Source: an uncultured bacterium (GTDB lineage Bacteria > Cyanobacteriota > Vampirovibrionia > Gastranaerophilales > Gastranaerophilaceae). Taken from it: a DNA stretch of 64,000 bases. Below the pieces are notes generated by a model, which saw only the letters and a program-made list of their open reading frames with translations, did not search any database and was not told where the DNA came from. The first letter of the stretch is position 1, and each line of letters begins with the position of its first letter. This document shows, piece by piece, positions 53,637 to 61,684 of the stretch. The translations under genes and the position numbers were made by a program. The stretch is from positions 62,001 to 126,000 of the forward strand of contig CASDVM010000006.1 in the NCBI GenBank assembly GCA_949284415.1, in the 5' to 3' direction.

Positions 53637-54102
53637 ATCCACCACTTAGGTTCTGCAGAATCTTCTAGGTAATGGCTAAAGAAGACAGCGTGTCGTTGCA
53701 CTCGCCATTAAGGTTTTGCATAAATCTTTGAGACAATAGTTAAAGAAAGGAACGTGGCCGTTCCAACCAACACTCAAAGGTTACATGTAACAGCTTCGCC
53801 CACCAACTGTACTTATGTAAAGAAGTTCAGAGAGTGAAATGGCGATGCGAAGGCGGCGGTGTTGCAACTGTAAATTTTATATCAATAAAAACCAAAGGAC
53901 CGAGGGATGCGGTCTTTTTTGGTTTTTGTAAACAAAAATTAAAAATAATATTGTAAATTAAGTATGTTTATGATAGTTTATTAGTACAGTTCCAGACTGC
54001 TGAAACAAGCTTCAATATGAAGCAAAATTAATTCAGTAAGTGGTGTAATAGTTAATTTAAGGATACTGCCTTTAACTGGAGGTAAGTCCGGAGGTATTTT
54101 AA
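53637..54102 (+). other. Spacer with repeats, terminator and possible promoter between rpsN and rpsH
   Basis: This is the longest spacer in the ribosomal cluster and holds no gene. It contains a second GGAACG palindrome near 53758 and a hairpin terminator (53887-53927). After it, TTGTAA with 17 bases to TAGTTT (about 53952-53980) could restart transcription. The end GGAGGTAAGTCCGGAGG, just before rpsH, may form a hairpin that covers the ribosome binding site. Confidence 0.5.
53886..53928 (+). terminator. Terminator-like hairpin inside the ribosomal protein cluster
   Basis: AAAACC..GGACCG pairs with CGGTC..GGTTTT around AGGGATG, with a T-run in the 3' arm. It could stop transcription between rpsN and rpsH, so rpsH-rplF-rplR probably has its own promoter. 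Confidence 0.6.
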
Positions 54103-54501
54103 ATGTCAATGACAGATCCTATAGCAGATATGCTAACAAGAATCAGAAACGCTAACATGGTTTCACACCCGTCAGTTTCTATGCCGTCTTCTAAATTAAA
54201 AGTTCAATTAGCTAAATTGCTTAAAGAAGAAGGATTTATTACTGACTACAGCGTTAAAGACGAAGGTAAATTCAAGGTTTTAGAAATCACTTTGAAATAT
54301 GATGAAAAGAACAAACCTATCATCACTAAATTAGAAAGAATTTCTAAACCCGGTTTGAGAAACTACAGCAAAGCTAAAAACCTCCCTAAAGTATTAGGCG
54401 GAATGGGCATTGCGATTGTTTCTACAAGCAAAGGGCTTTTAACTGACAGAAAAGCTCGTAAAGAAAACATAGGCGGAGAAGTTCTCTGCTACGTTTATTA
54501 G
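54103..54501 (+). CDS. rpsH: 30S ribosomal protein S8
   Basis: The 132-residue S8 is a primary 16S-binding protein and in E. coli the repressor of the spc operon. It contains [20 protein letters not shown] and SRPGLR-like [20 protein letters not shown]. The C-terminus is [20 protein letters not shown] with GGEVLCYVY. The start follows GGAGG. The TAG stop is joined to the GGAACG palindrome. Confidence 0.96.
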   Translation: MSMTDPIADMLTRIRNANMVSHPSVSMPSSKLKVQLAKLLKEEGFITDYSVKDEGKFKVLEITLKYDEKNKPIITKLERISKPGLRNYSKAKNLPKVLGGMGIAIVSTSKGLLTDRKARKENIGGEVLCYVY

Positions 54502-54516
54502 GAACGTAGCCGTTCC
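54501..54516. repeat. GGAACG palindrome fused to the rpsH stop
   Basis: GGAACGTAGCCGTTCC starts at the G of the rpsH TAG and is followed by AGCCGCCACTTAGG. CCGCCA pairs with TGGCGG further down (about 54556), forming a larger hairpin. Confidence 0.65.
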
Positions 54517-54634
54517 AGCCGCCACTTAGGGGTTTGCATAAATTTAACTATATTGGCGGTAAAAATTTTTGTTTAAGTTCAATTGGTAGAAAAGCTTAAA
54601 CATTGTACACAATATATACCAAAAGGAGAAAAAA

Positions 54635-55174
54635 ATGTCACGTATTGGTAAAAAACCTATCGAAATTCCGCAAGGAGTTGAAGTTAAAATAGATGGTCAT
54701 AACGTTATCGTTAAAGGACCTCACGGCACTGAAACAGTTCACGTTCGTCCGGAAATTGAAGTTAAAATCGAAGACAATCACATTGTACTTTCTAAAGTCG
54801 GTGATTCAAGAGAAACTGATGCTCTATACGGACTTTCAAGAACACTGGTTGCTAACGCCGTTCACGGTGTAAAAGAACAGTTTGAAAAAAAATTGGAAAT
54901 TCAAGGTGTTGGTTACAGAGCAAATATGGAAGGGAAAAACTTAAATCTTTCTTTAGGTTATTCTCACCCTGTTATCGTTGAACCGCCAGAAGGAATTACA
55001 ATTTCTGTTGAAGCTAACACAAAAATCTCAGTAAAAGGCTCCAACAAACAAACTGTAGGCGATGTTGCAGCATTCATCAGATCTAAACGTCCTCCTGAAG
55101 TTTACAAAGGAAAAGGCGTTAGATATGAAGGCGAACACATCAGACGTAAAGCCGGTAAAGCAGGTAAGAAATAA
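54635..55174 (+). CDS. rplF: 50S ribosomal protein L6
   Basis: The 179-residue L6 has two similar domains. It contains MSRIGKKPIEIPQGVEVKID near the start. The C-terminal signature is RSKRPPEVYKGKGVRYEGEH, then IRRKAGKAGK. It binds 23S rRNA near the factor site. AAAGGAG precedes the ATG. Confidence 0.96.
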   Translation: MSRIGKKPIEIPQGVEVKIDGHNVIVKGPHGTETVHVRPEIEVKIEDNHIVLSKVGDSRETDALYGLSRTLVANAVHGVKEQFEKKLEIQGVGYRANMEGKNLNLSLGYSHPVIVEPPEGITISVEANTKISVKGSNKQTVGDVAAFIRSKRPPEVYKGKGVRYEGEHIRRKAGKAGKK

Positions 55175-55253
55175 GGCATAAGCCTTAAATAAATTGCATG
55201 TGAAGGGTGAAAAATAAGTAGCCCGTTAAAGCAAGTAATGAAAGGAAAATAAA

Positions 55254-55622
55254 ATGATTAAACAAGAAAGCAGAAAACCAAGAATACAAAAAAGACACAA
55301 ATCTATAAGAGTTAAATTGTCAGGAACGGCTGAATTTCCGAGATTGGCAGTTTACAGAAGCACAAAACATATTTATGCTCAATTGATTGACGACGTTAAT
55401 CATGTAACACTTGCAGCAGCATCTTCAAACGACAAAGAGTTAAAAGAAAAATTAACTCACGGCGGAAATATTGAAGCTGCTAAAGTTGTAGGCGAATCAA
55501 TTGCTAAAAAAGCTAAAAAAGCAGGTATTGAATGCGTTGTATTTGACCGCGGAGGTTTCTTATACCACGGTCGTGTAGCGGCTTTAGCTGATGCTGCAAG
55601 AGAAGCAGGATTAATGTTCTAG
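55254..55622 (+). CDS. rplR: 50S ribosomal protein L18
   Basis: The 122-residue L18 binds 5S rRNA. It contains [30 protein letters not shown] and the end [20 protein letters not shown]. It is the last gene of the cluster here. rpsE, rpmD, rplO and secY, which normally follow, are absent, and a large inverted repeat comes next. The TAG stop is joined to a GGAACGTAGCCCTTCC element. Confidence 0.96.
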   Translation: MIKQESRKPRIQKRHKSIRVKLSGTAEFPRLAVYRSTKHIYAQLIDDVNHVTLAAASSNDKELKEKLTHGGNIEAAKVVGESIAKKAKKAGIECVVFDRGGFLYHGRVAALADAAREAGLMF

Positions 55623-55686
55623 GAACGTAGCCCTTCCATCCGCCACCTAGGTTTTGCATAAATCTTTTTGGCAAAAACTAAAAATT

Positions 55687-55784
55687 TAAACCACACACCA
55701 TTTTGTCATCCTGAATTTAGTTCAGGAGCTCATACAGATTCTGAAACAAGTTCAGAATGACAAACGAAAAAATGGTGTGTGGTT
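55687..55784. repeat. 17-bp inverted repeat enclosing two REP-like palindromes
   Basis: AAACCACACACCATTTT (55687-55703) and its exact complement (55768-55784) flank a 64-base loop. The loop contains TCCTGAATTTAGTTCAGGA and TTCTGAAACAAGTTCAGAA. Such a stem could terminate the ribosomal transcript. Confidence 0.75.
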
Positions 55785-55863
55785 TATTAATACTTAAAAA
55801 ATAATTAATTATTTCAGGTTTTCACATTTTTTATATTATCATATATAGTAGGAGATACTGAAT

Positions 55864-56907
55864 ATGGAATATAAAGATTACTACGATATCCTGGGTGTAA
55901 AACGCGATGCAACGGAATCTGAGATTAAATCAGCTTACAGAAAACTGGCACGCAAATACCACCCTGATGTTAATAAAACTAAAGAAGCAGAAAGCAAATT
56001 TAAAGATATAAATGAAGCATACGAGGTTCTCGGCGACAAACAGAAAAGAGAACGTTATGACAGCTTAGGCTCTAACTGGCAGGGAGGGCAGAGCTGGACA
56101 CCGCCTCCGGGATTTGAACAATTCGGTTTTGGCGGCGGTCAGGGCGGAAATTATCAGAGCTTCAGCTTTAACGGTCAGGACTTGGGAGGATTTTCAGACT
56201 TTTTCAGTTCTTTATTCGGCGACATGATGGGAGCCGGTTCAAGAACAAGAAGCATGAATTTTGACGGTTTTGATTTTGGCGGAGCAGCGCAGCAGCAGAG
56301 AACCTCAAGAAAAAGAACACAGCAGGCCCCAAAAGCTGAAAATCTTGATGTTACAATGAACTTAAACGTAACGGTAAAAGACATTTTTGATCAAAAACCG
56401 ATTAGTGTAAAATTTAACGAAATAGAACGCTGTACAAAATGTTCAGGCAGCGGAGGCTATTGCAGTGAATGCGGCGGAACAGGCTTTAAATCGGAACCTA
56501 AATCAATTAAGGTAAAACTTCCGCCTAACATAACGGAAGGACAAAAAGTCAGAATTAAAGGAGAAGGTAAATCCGATTCTTACGGCAGAAAGGGAGATTT
56601 GTACCTGATTGTTAATATCAAAGATAAAGAATATGAAGTTAACGGTTCTGATTTGACTAAAGAAATAGAGATTACTCCGCCGGAAGCAGTTTTAGGGACA
56701 AAAAAAGAAATAGAAACATTGCATGGTAAAATAAATATAAAAATCCCGCCAAAAACTTCATCAGGACAATCTTTAAGACTGAAAGATCTCGGCTTGCCGC
56801 AAAAAGGCGGCGGATACGGAAATCTTAATGCAAAAATTAAAATCGTAATACCTAAAAATTTATCAGATAAACAAATTGAACTTTATAAAAAACTTGCAGA
56901 ACAATAA
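55864..56907 (+). CDS. dnaJ: DnaJ-family co-chaperone with a half zinc finger
   Basis: The 347-residue protein has an N-terminal J domain (1-70) with KYHPDVN (HPD motif). A long Gly/Phe/Ser/Gln-rich region follows (about 75-155). A short cysteine segment (about 193-208) has only two of the four CxxCxGxG motifs of DnaJ (CTKCSGSG and CSECGGTG). The two-part peptide-binding domain follows ([20 protein letters not shown]). It stimulates DnaK ATPase and delivers substrates. The ATG follows TAGGAG; no ribosomal genes follow. Confidence 0.85.
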   Translation: MEYKDYYDILGVKRDATESEIKSAYRKLARKYHPDVNKTKEAESKFKDINEAYEVLGDKQKRERYDSLGSNWQGGQSWTPPPGFEQFGFGGGQGGNYQSFSFNGQDLGGFSDFFSSLFGDMMGAGSRTRSMNFDGFDFGGAAQQQRTSRKRTQQAPKAENLDVTMNLNVTVKDIFDQKPISVKFNEIERCTKCSGSGGYCSECGGTGFKSEPKSIKVKLPPNITEGQKVRIKGEGKSDSYGRKGDLYLIVNIKDKEYEVNGSDLTKEIEITPPEAVLGTKKEIETLHGKINIKIPPKTSSGQSLRLKDLGLPQKGGGYGNLNAKIKIVIPKNLSDKQIELYKKLAEQ

Positions 56908-56911
56908 TTGT

Positions 56912-56938
56912 AAATCCCTCCCTGATTGGGAGGGATTT
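56912..56938 (+). terminator. Terminator of dnaJ
   Basis: AAATCCCTCCC and its complement GGGAGGGATTT with a TGATT loop lie 4 bases after the dnaJ stop. The loop is also found at 35.2 and 63.6 kb within other copies of CCCTCCCTGATTAGGGAGGG. Confidence 0.7.
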
Positions 56939-56942
56939 GTGT

Positions 56943-58055
56943 TTAAAATTTCTTATATTCAAGTTTATCTATACCTTGATGTATATTTCTCGCACTGGTT
57001 CCTCCTGTTTGTCCCCAGTCAGTAAAAGTAATTTTACCGTTTTGCCAGACTCTGCCTGAATAAACATCTCTGCCAAATTGATTAGGGGCTTTAGATCCAT
57101 TTACATCAACAATAATATTTGCACAATAATGCAAGTCAGAAATATGTCCGATTGAATTACCTTCATCATCTTTTGTACAATTACCTGTATCAGGGTCAGT
57201 AGCATCACAGATAAATGTTGACTGCGTACATGATGTTAACTGACGAATAGCCAAAACCGAACCGTCTGATAATAATATTAAAGGACTCATCCCATTAAAA
57301 GAATAGGAATAACCACTTGTAGTATACTTTATTTTGTCATAAAAATATTGAGAACAACCTGCAGAAGTTTTAGAAGGACAGACTTTTGCACCATTAAAAT
57401 ATTTAGCATATTCTTGAGCAACTTCTGCACTTGTTTTTGAAGGATCAAATAAAAATGTATTATCTCCAATCATTTCATTTTGACTTTGAGCCAATTTCGT
57501 TGCATTAACAATTGTTGAAAACGCTTTTCTGGCACTGACAATAAGAACTTTTTCCTGATGTTTCTCAATTAAAGAAGGCATAGTCATTGCAGCAACCACT
57601 CCAATAATTCCAAGAGTGATTTAAAACCTCAGCTAACGTAAACGCTGCGTGTTTACGAGGTAAATAAGAGAATAGGTTAATAAGTGAATAAGTTCGTTTC
57701 GGGGAATCAGCGTTATCACGAACTCCTGATTGAATTTCGTTATCTAGCTTATTACTTACTCTCTCTCCTATGGGATAAGGCTGGGGTGAGGGCCTATTTT
57801 CATCTTTAATTAGATTGTAATTACTTTTTTCTACTCCACTGTGCGGGAGAAGTTGGCACTTTGTGCCGGATGAGGGGTGAAACATAGCCGTTCCATCCAA
57901 CTCTTGAGACTTACATAAAATTTTTATGATACTTCCTGCTGCCTTAGTACCACAGTATCCCAGTATCTTTAAAATGCCTGCCCTCTTGACATCTTGTCCT
58001 CTGTCAGCTGAAAGCGCCCCCCCCCCGAAGCTCCGTGATCAAATAATCTTTTCAT
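56943..58055 (-). pseudogene. Prepilin-like gene with a G10 run and a second frameshift
   Basis: The minus-strand locus starts at an ATG at 58055 (AAAGGAG upstream), followed by MKRLFDHGASGGG. A run of ten G (58017-58026) follows. With one more G the frame runs without stop for 51 codons into an open frame at 57900-57565. That frame holds a long leader and AAFTLAEVL, then shifts: GTTTTAAATCAC has one A more than GTTTTAATCAC. The rest of the pilin (56943-57599) continues in another frame from GVVAAMTMPSLIEKH to IVDVNGSKAPNQFGRD. The gene needs two corrections to be read. The leader is largely translated repeat DNA. Confidence 0.75.
58017..58026 (-). repeat. G10 run of the third prepilin locus
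   Basis: Ten C on the plus strand, in the 5' part of the prepilin locus read on the minus strand. Confidence 0.95.
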
Positions 58056-58080
58056 AATCTACTCCTTTCTTATTTTTTCA

Positions 58081-58115
58081 TTATAACATATTATCCTTAA
58101 TACTTCAATAAACTC
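58081..58115 (-). promoter_or_regulatory. Promoter of the third G-run locus
   Basis: On the minus strand TTGAAG, 17 bases and TATAAT lie before AAAGGAG and the ATG at 58055. Confidence 0.5.
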
Positions 58116-58178
58116 AATAAACCATTGACAACATCCCTCTTTCAATGCGACAATAAAGCCTGAAGGGGGATTATTTTA

Positions 58179-59282
58179 ATGACTAAAGAAACTTTTCTAC
58201 ATGATAAACATGTGCAGCTCGGGGCAAAAATGGTTGACTTTGCAGGCTGGAGTATGCCTGTTCAATACGCATCCATTATTGAAGAACACAAAACAGTAAG
58301 AGAAAAAGTCGGCTTGTTTGACGTGTCGCACATGGGGGAAGTTTTTGTGTCTGGCAAAGATTCTATGGAATTTCTAAATAAAATTGTTCCCCAGAATATT
58401 GAAAAATTAAATTATGAAAAAGCTGTTTACTGCCAGCTTCCAAATACAAAAGGCGGTCTTATTGATGATTTAATCATTTACAAACTCGGCATTCTGGAAT
58501 ACCTTGTTATATGTAATGCCTCAAGAATTGATGAAGATTTAAACTGGATGGTTAGAAACAGCAAAAATTTTGATGTAAAAATAGATAACCGCTCGCATGA
58601 ATTCTCGCTTCTTGCCGTTCAAGGCCCTCTCGCTGATACACTGATGAGAAAAATGGGGTTAACTACACAACAAGAATCTTTCACAATAAAAACGGCCAAA
58701 ATTGCAGGTGTAAAAGTTCTTATCTCCCGCACAGGCTACACGGGAGAAGACGGATATGAAATTCTAGTTGAAAACAGACATTCTGAATATCTCTGGGATA
58801 AAATTCTTGAAAACGGCAGAGAATTCGGGATAAAACCTATAGGTCTAGGTGCCCGTGATACATTAAGACTTGAAGCCGCACTTCATTTGTACGGCAATGA
58901 TCTGGATGAAAACACAACACCTGTTGAAGCAGGCCTGAGCTGGTCAATTCCAAAAGACAAAGAAGCGGATTACAACGGGAAACAAGTTATCATAGAACAG
59001 CTTAAAAACGGAACTTCAAAAAAACTTGTTGGCTTAAAAATGCTTGATAAGTCTATTGCACGCCATGAATATGAAGTTTACAAAAACGGAGAAAAAATCG
59101 GAATAATTACAAGCGGCGGCCCTTCTCCGATACTCGGGGCAAATATCGCGCTTGCTTATGTAAAGAATGATAAAGAAATTTGTACAGGCTCTATTGTTCA
59201 GGTTATGATAAGAGAAAAATTACATGATGCTGAAATTGTAAAAAGACCGTTTGTTGAAAAAAGAAATAAAATAAAATTATAA
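58179..59282 (+). CDS. gcvT: Glycine cleavage system T protein (aminomethyltransferase)
   Basis: GcvT transfers the methylene group of the aminomethyl-lipoyl H protein to tetrahydrofolate with release of ammonia. The 367-residue protein contains MVDFAGWSMPVQYASI, then FDVSHMGEV, SRTGYTGEDGYEI, GLGARDTLRLEA and SGGPSP-type ends. GAAGGGGGA precedes the ATG. It forms an operon with gcvH and gcvPA. TTGACA lies about 50 bases upstream (58125); the leader is too short for a glycine riboswitch. Confidence 0.96.
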   Translation: MTKETFLHDKHVQLGAKMVDFAGWSMPVQYASIIEEHKTVREKVGLFDVSHMGEVFVSGKDSMEFLNKIVPQNIEKLNYEKAVYCQLPNTKGGLIDDLIIYKLGILEYLVICNASRIDEDLNWMVRNSKNFDVKIDNRSHEFSLLAVQGPLADTLMRKMGLTTQQESFTIKTAKIAGVKVLISRTGYTGEDGYEILVENRHSEYLWDKILENGREFGIKPIGLGARDTLRLEAALHLYGNDLDENTTPVEAGLSWSIPKDKEADYNGKQVIIEQLKNGTSKKLVGLKMLDKSIARHEYEVYKNGEKIGIITSGGPSPILGANIALAYVKNDKEICTGSIVQVMIREKLHDAEIVKRPFVEKRNKIKL

Positions 59283-59304
59283 TATATACAAAAAGGAGAA
59301 ATTA

Positions 59305-59691
59305 ATGAGTATTACAGAAAAAATTTTATGTTCTAAATCTCACGAATTCTTGTTAGATAATGGAGATAACACATTTACAATAGGATTAACCGATTATGCA
59401 GTAGAACAGCTCGGCGATATTGTATTTTTGGAATTACCTGAAACAGGGACAGAATTTAAGAAAGGCGAAACATTTGCAACCGTAGAATCTGTTAAAGCAG
59501 CCTCCGAAATTTACATGCCTGTAAGCGGAAAAATCCTTGAAATAAACGAAGATGCGGTAAATTCACCGGAAATTTTAAACGAAGACAGTTATGAACAAGG
59601 CTGGCTTGTTAAAATAGAAGCAACAGGCGATATTGCAGCAGAACAGGGAGACCTGCTTGAATACGAAGATTATAAAGAAGAATTGGAATAA
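59305..59691 (+). CDS. gcvH: Glycine cleavage system H protein
   Basis: This 128-residue lipoyl carrier protein shuttles the aminomethyl group between the P, T and L proteins. The lipoylation site is Lys64 in TVESVKAASEIYMPVSG. The fold begins with HEFLLDNGDNTFTIGLTDYA. AAAGGAG lies before the ATG. It lies between gcvT and gcvPA in one operon. Confidence 0.96.
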   Translation: MSITEKILCSKSHEFLLDNGDNTFTIGLTDYAVEQLGDIVFLELPETGTEFKKGETFATVESVKAASEIYMPVSGKILEINEDAVNSPEILNEDSYEQGWLVKIEATGDIAAEQGDLLEYEDYKEELE

Positions 59692-59697
59692 AGATAT

Positions 59698-60936
59698 ATG
59701 AAAAATTTTTTAGTGCATACAGATGAAGCAAAGCGTGAAATGCTGGAAAGCATTAATTTGAATACTGTTGAAGATTTATTCAAACAAATTCCGCAGCAGG
59801 CGCGTATGGGTAAACTCGGTTTTGAAAATCCGCTAAGCGAAATGGAAGTTCAAAAACGCGTAAAATCCATCGCTAAAAAAAATAATATAAATTATACGAC
59901 CTTCCTCGGAGGCGGAACTTATAACAAATTTATTCCTGCCTGTATTTCTCAGGTTGCAAACAGATTTGAATTCTTAACGGCTTACACACCGTATCAGCCT
60001 GAAATTTCACAGGGTACGCTTCAGGTTATGTACGAATTCCAGACAATGATCTGCAGACTAACAGGTATGGACATTGCAAATGCGACAATGTATGATGCGG
60101 CAAGTGCCTGCGCGGAAGCAATACTAATGGCTGTCAGAATTTCTAAAAAAAATAAAGTTCTTGTATCCAATAAACTTAATCCGGAATACATTGACGTTAT
60201 TAAAACTTACTGTTGGGCAAATGAAATTGAATTAAATCTTTTTGACAAACTTCCTGCCGAAACATCTGATTATGCCTGCATGCTTGTACAAAATCCCGAT
60301 TTCTACGGTGAAATAACGGAGACAGTAAAACCTGACTGTCTTCTTGCCGTTTGCGTTGATGTCGCATCTTTAGGGATTTTAAATCCGCCTGCGGATGCCG
60401 ATATTGTAGCAGGAGATATTCAGACATTAGGGATTCCAATGAACTTTGGCGGACCGCATGCCGGATTTATTGCCTGCAAAGAAAAGTTTATGCGCCAGAT
60501 ACCAGGACGTCTGTCAGGAAGAACCGTTGATGCTGACGGGAATCCTGCATACTGTCTCACCATACAGACAAGAGAGCAGCATATCAAACGCGAAAAAGCC
60601 ACAAGCAACATCTGTTCAAATCAGGCTTTAATGGGGCTTTGCGCAACTTTATATTTAACAGTTATGGGAGAAAAAGGTTTCCGCCAGGCATCTTATCTGT
60701 CGGCTAAAAGAGCACACCAATTATCGGAAAAACTCTCAGAAAAAGGGATAAAAACTCTTAATAAACAATTCTTTAATGAGTTTACAATAGAAGTTCAAGA
60801 TGCGGATAAATTTCTTTCAAAGTTAAAATCAAACGGTATTATCGGCGGTTTGAAGCTTGATAAAAACAAAATTCTTGTTGCCACTACCGAAATGAACAGT
60901 GAAGAAGATATTGAAAAATATATAAAAAGCATTTAA
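59698..60936 (+). CDS. gcvPA: Glycine dehydrogenase (decarboxylating) subunit 1
   Basis: This is the N-terminal half of the split P protein, which decarboxylates glycine with PLP bound in its partner subunit. The 412-residue protein contains NYTTFLGGGTYNKFIPACI, AYTPYQPEISQGTLQVMYEF and MPGR-like QIPGRLSGRTVDADG. The second subunit (gcvPB), which carries the PLP lysine, is not next to it and must be elsewhere. Its last four bases overlap the stop of the convergent gene at 60933. Confidence 0.95.
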   Translation: MKNFLVHTDEAKREMLESINLNTVEDLFKQIPQQARMGKLGFENPLSEMEVQKRVKSIAKKNNINYTTFLGGGTYNKFIPACISQVANRFEFLTAYTPYQPEISQGTLQVMYEFQTMICRLTGMDIANATMYDAASACAEAILMAVRISKKNKVLVSNKLNPEYIDVIKTYCWANEIELNLFDKLPAETSDYACMLVQNPDFYGEITETVKPDCLLAVCVDVASLGILNPPADADIVAGDIQTLGIPMNFGGPHAGFIACKEKFMRQIPGRLSGRTVDADGNPAYCLTIQTREQHIKREKATSNICSNQALMGLCATLYLTVMGEKGFRQASYLSAKRAHQLSEKLSEKGIKTLNKQFFNEFTIEVQDADKFLSKLKSNGIIGGLKLDKNKILVATTEMNSEEDIEKYIKSI

Positions 60937-61277
60937 GCTTCTTTAAAAGTATTGTAAAAAACAGTGAAAGCCTTTTTGGGTGTATCAAATTTCTTTACAG
61001 AACACCCTTTTACAAGGTACATGTGCTTTTCTGTTTCGATCATCAAGTTAATTCTTTTTCTTGATGCATTCCATTTTTTTATAAAATCAGACACATGACT
61101 ATCAGGATTTGACAATTTAATTTCAATCACACCATTCACCTCTGAAACAGTAGGGCGTCTGACTTCTCTTTCATCAACATAAACAGTAGAAAAATTCTGT
61201 TTAACTTCCGGAGGATTATCAATATTTGCCTTAAAAGACAAATTCGTTTCTAATTCCGTAACAATTACATCCTGCAT
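60933..61277 (-). CDS. Protein of unknown function, convergent with gcvPA
   Basis: The 114-residue protein is mixed alpha/beta (VIVTELETNLSFKANIDNPP, then NGVIEIKLSNPDSHVSDFIK) with a basic C-terminus. The ATG at 61277 is preceded by AGAGGG on the minus strand. There is no signal peptide and no family could be recognised. It lies downstream of tRNA-Val on the same strand, about 80 bases away. The composition and ribosome binding site support a real gene. Confidence 0.65.
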   Translation of the reverse strand: MQDVIVTELETNLSFKANIDNPPEVKQNFSTVYVDEREVRRPTVSEVNGVIEIKLSNPDSHVSDFIKKWNASRKRINLMIETEKHMYLVKGCSVKKFDTPKKAFTVFYNTFKEA

Positions 61278-61358
61278 TCTTAACCCTCTTCTATGTAAAT
61301 TTTCCTGCTTATAAATAATTCAATACGACAAAAAAAAAATTTTTATCCTGAAAATAAC

Positions 61359-61431
61359 TGGGCGATACGTGACTCGAACACGTGACCCCCACAACGTCAA
61401 TGTGGTGCGCTACCAGCTGCGCTAATCGCCC
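61359..61431 (-). tRNA. tRNA-Val (GAC)
   Basis: The 73-base cloverleaf has a seven-pair acceptor stem GGGCGAT/ATCGCCC, D arm GCGC..GCGC, anticodon stem CCACA/TGTGG with loop TTGACGT (anticodon GAC), T arm ACGTG/CACGT with TTCGAGT, and discriminator A. No CCA is encoded. TATATATATAAT lies directly before it on the minus strand. Confidence 0.95.
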
Positions 61432-61630
61432 ATATTATATATATACCACAAAAATTTACATTTTTGTGGAGGTGCGCTACCCCTCTCACAAAACAATTAT
61501 CAATTGTTTTGTTCGGCAGAGTGCTAATCGCCCATATTATATATATACCACAAAAATTTACATTTTTTGCATGGGTGAAGCACTGCCACTTTCACAGGAC
61601 AATTATCAATTGTTTTGCTCGACAGAAGTA
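61421..61630 (-). repeat. Two 102-bp tandem repeats containing tRNA-Val promoter and 5' end copies
   Basis: On the minus strand the unit is a CCACAAAAA/TTTTTGTGG hairpin, TATATATATAAT, then GGGCGATTAGC. It occurs before the real tRNA and again 102 bases upstream. The upstream copy is followed not by a tRNA but by CTCTGCCGAAC and the hairpin AAAACAATT/AATTGTTTT. A further degenerate copy of that hairpin lies near 61600. The region 61432-61684 contains no gene. Confidence 0.75.
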
Positions 61631-61684
61631 CTAACCATCTTTACTTTCAAGGTTCACTTGTGAACTAATTATAGCATGAACAAA

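Noticed and set aside
58131-58178. Glycine riboswitch before gcvT
   Set aside because: The leader from the likely promoter to the ATG is only about 25-50 bases, too short for the aptamer.
61382-61663. Plus-strand open frame with a repeated PYYIYTTKIYIF product
   Set aside because: It lies antisense over tRNA-Val and its duplicated upstream repeat and has no ribosome binding site.
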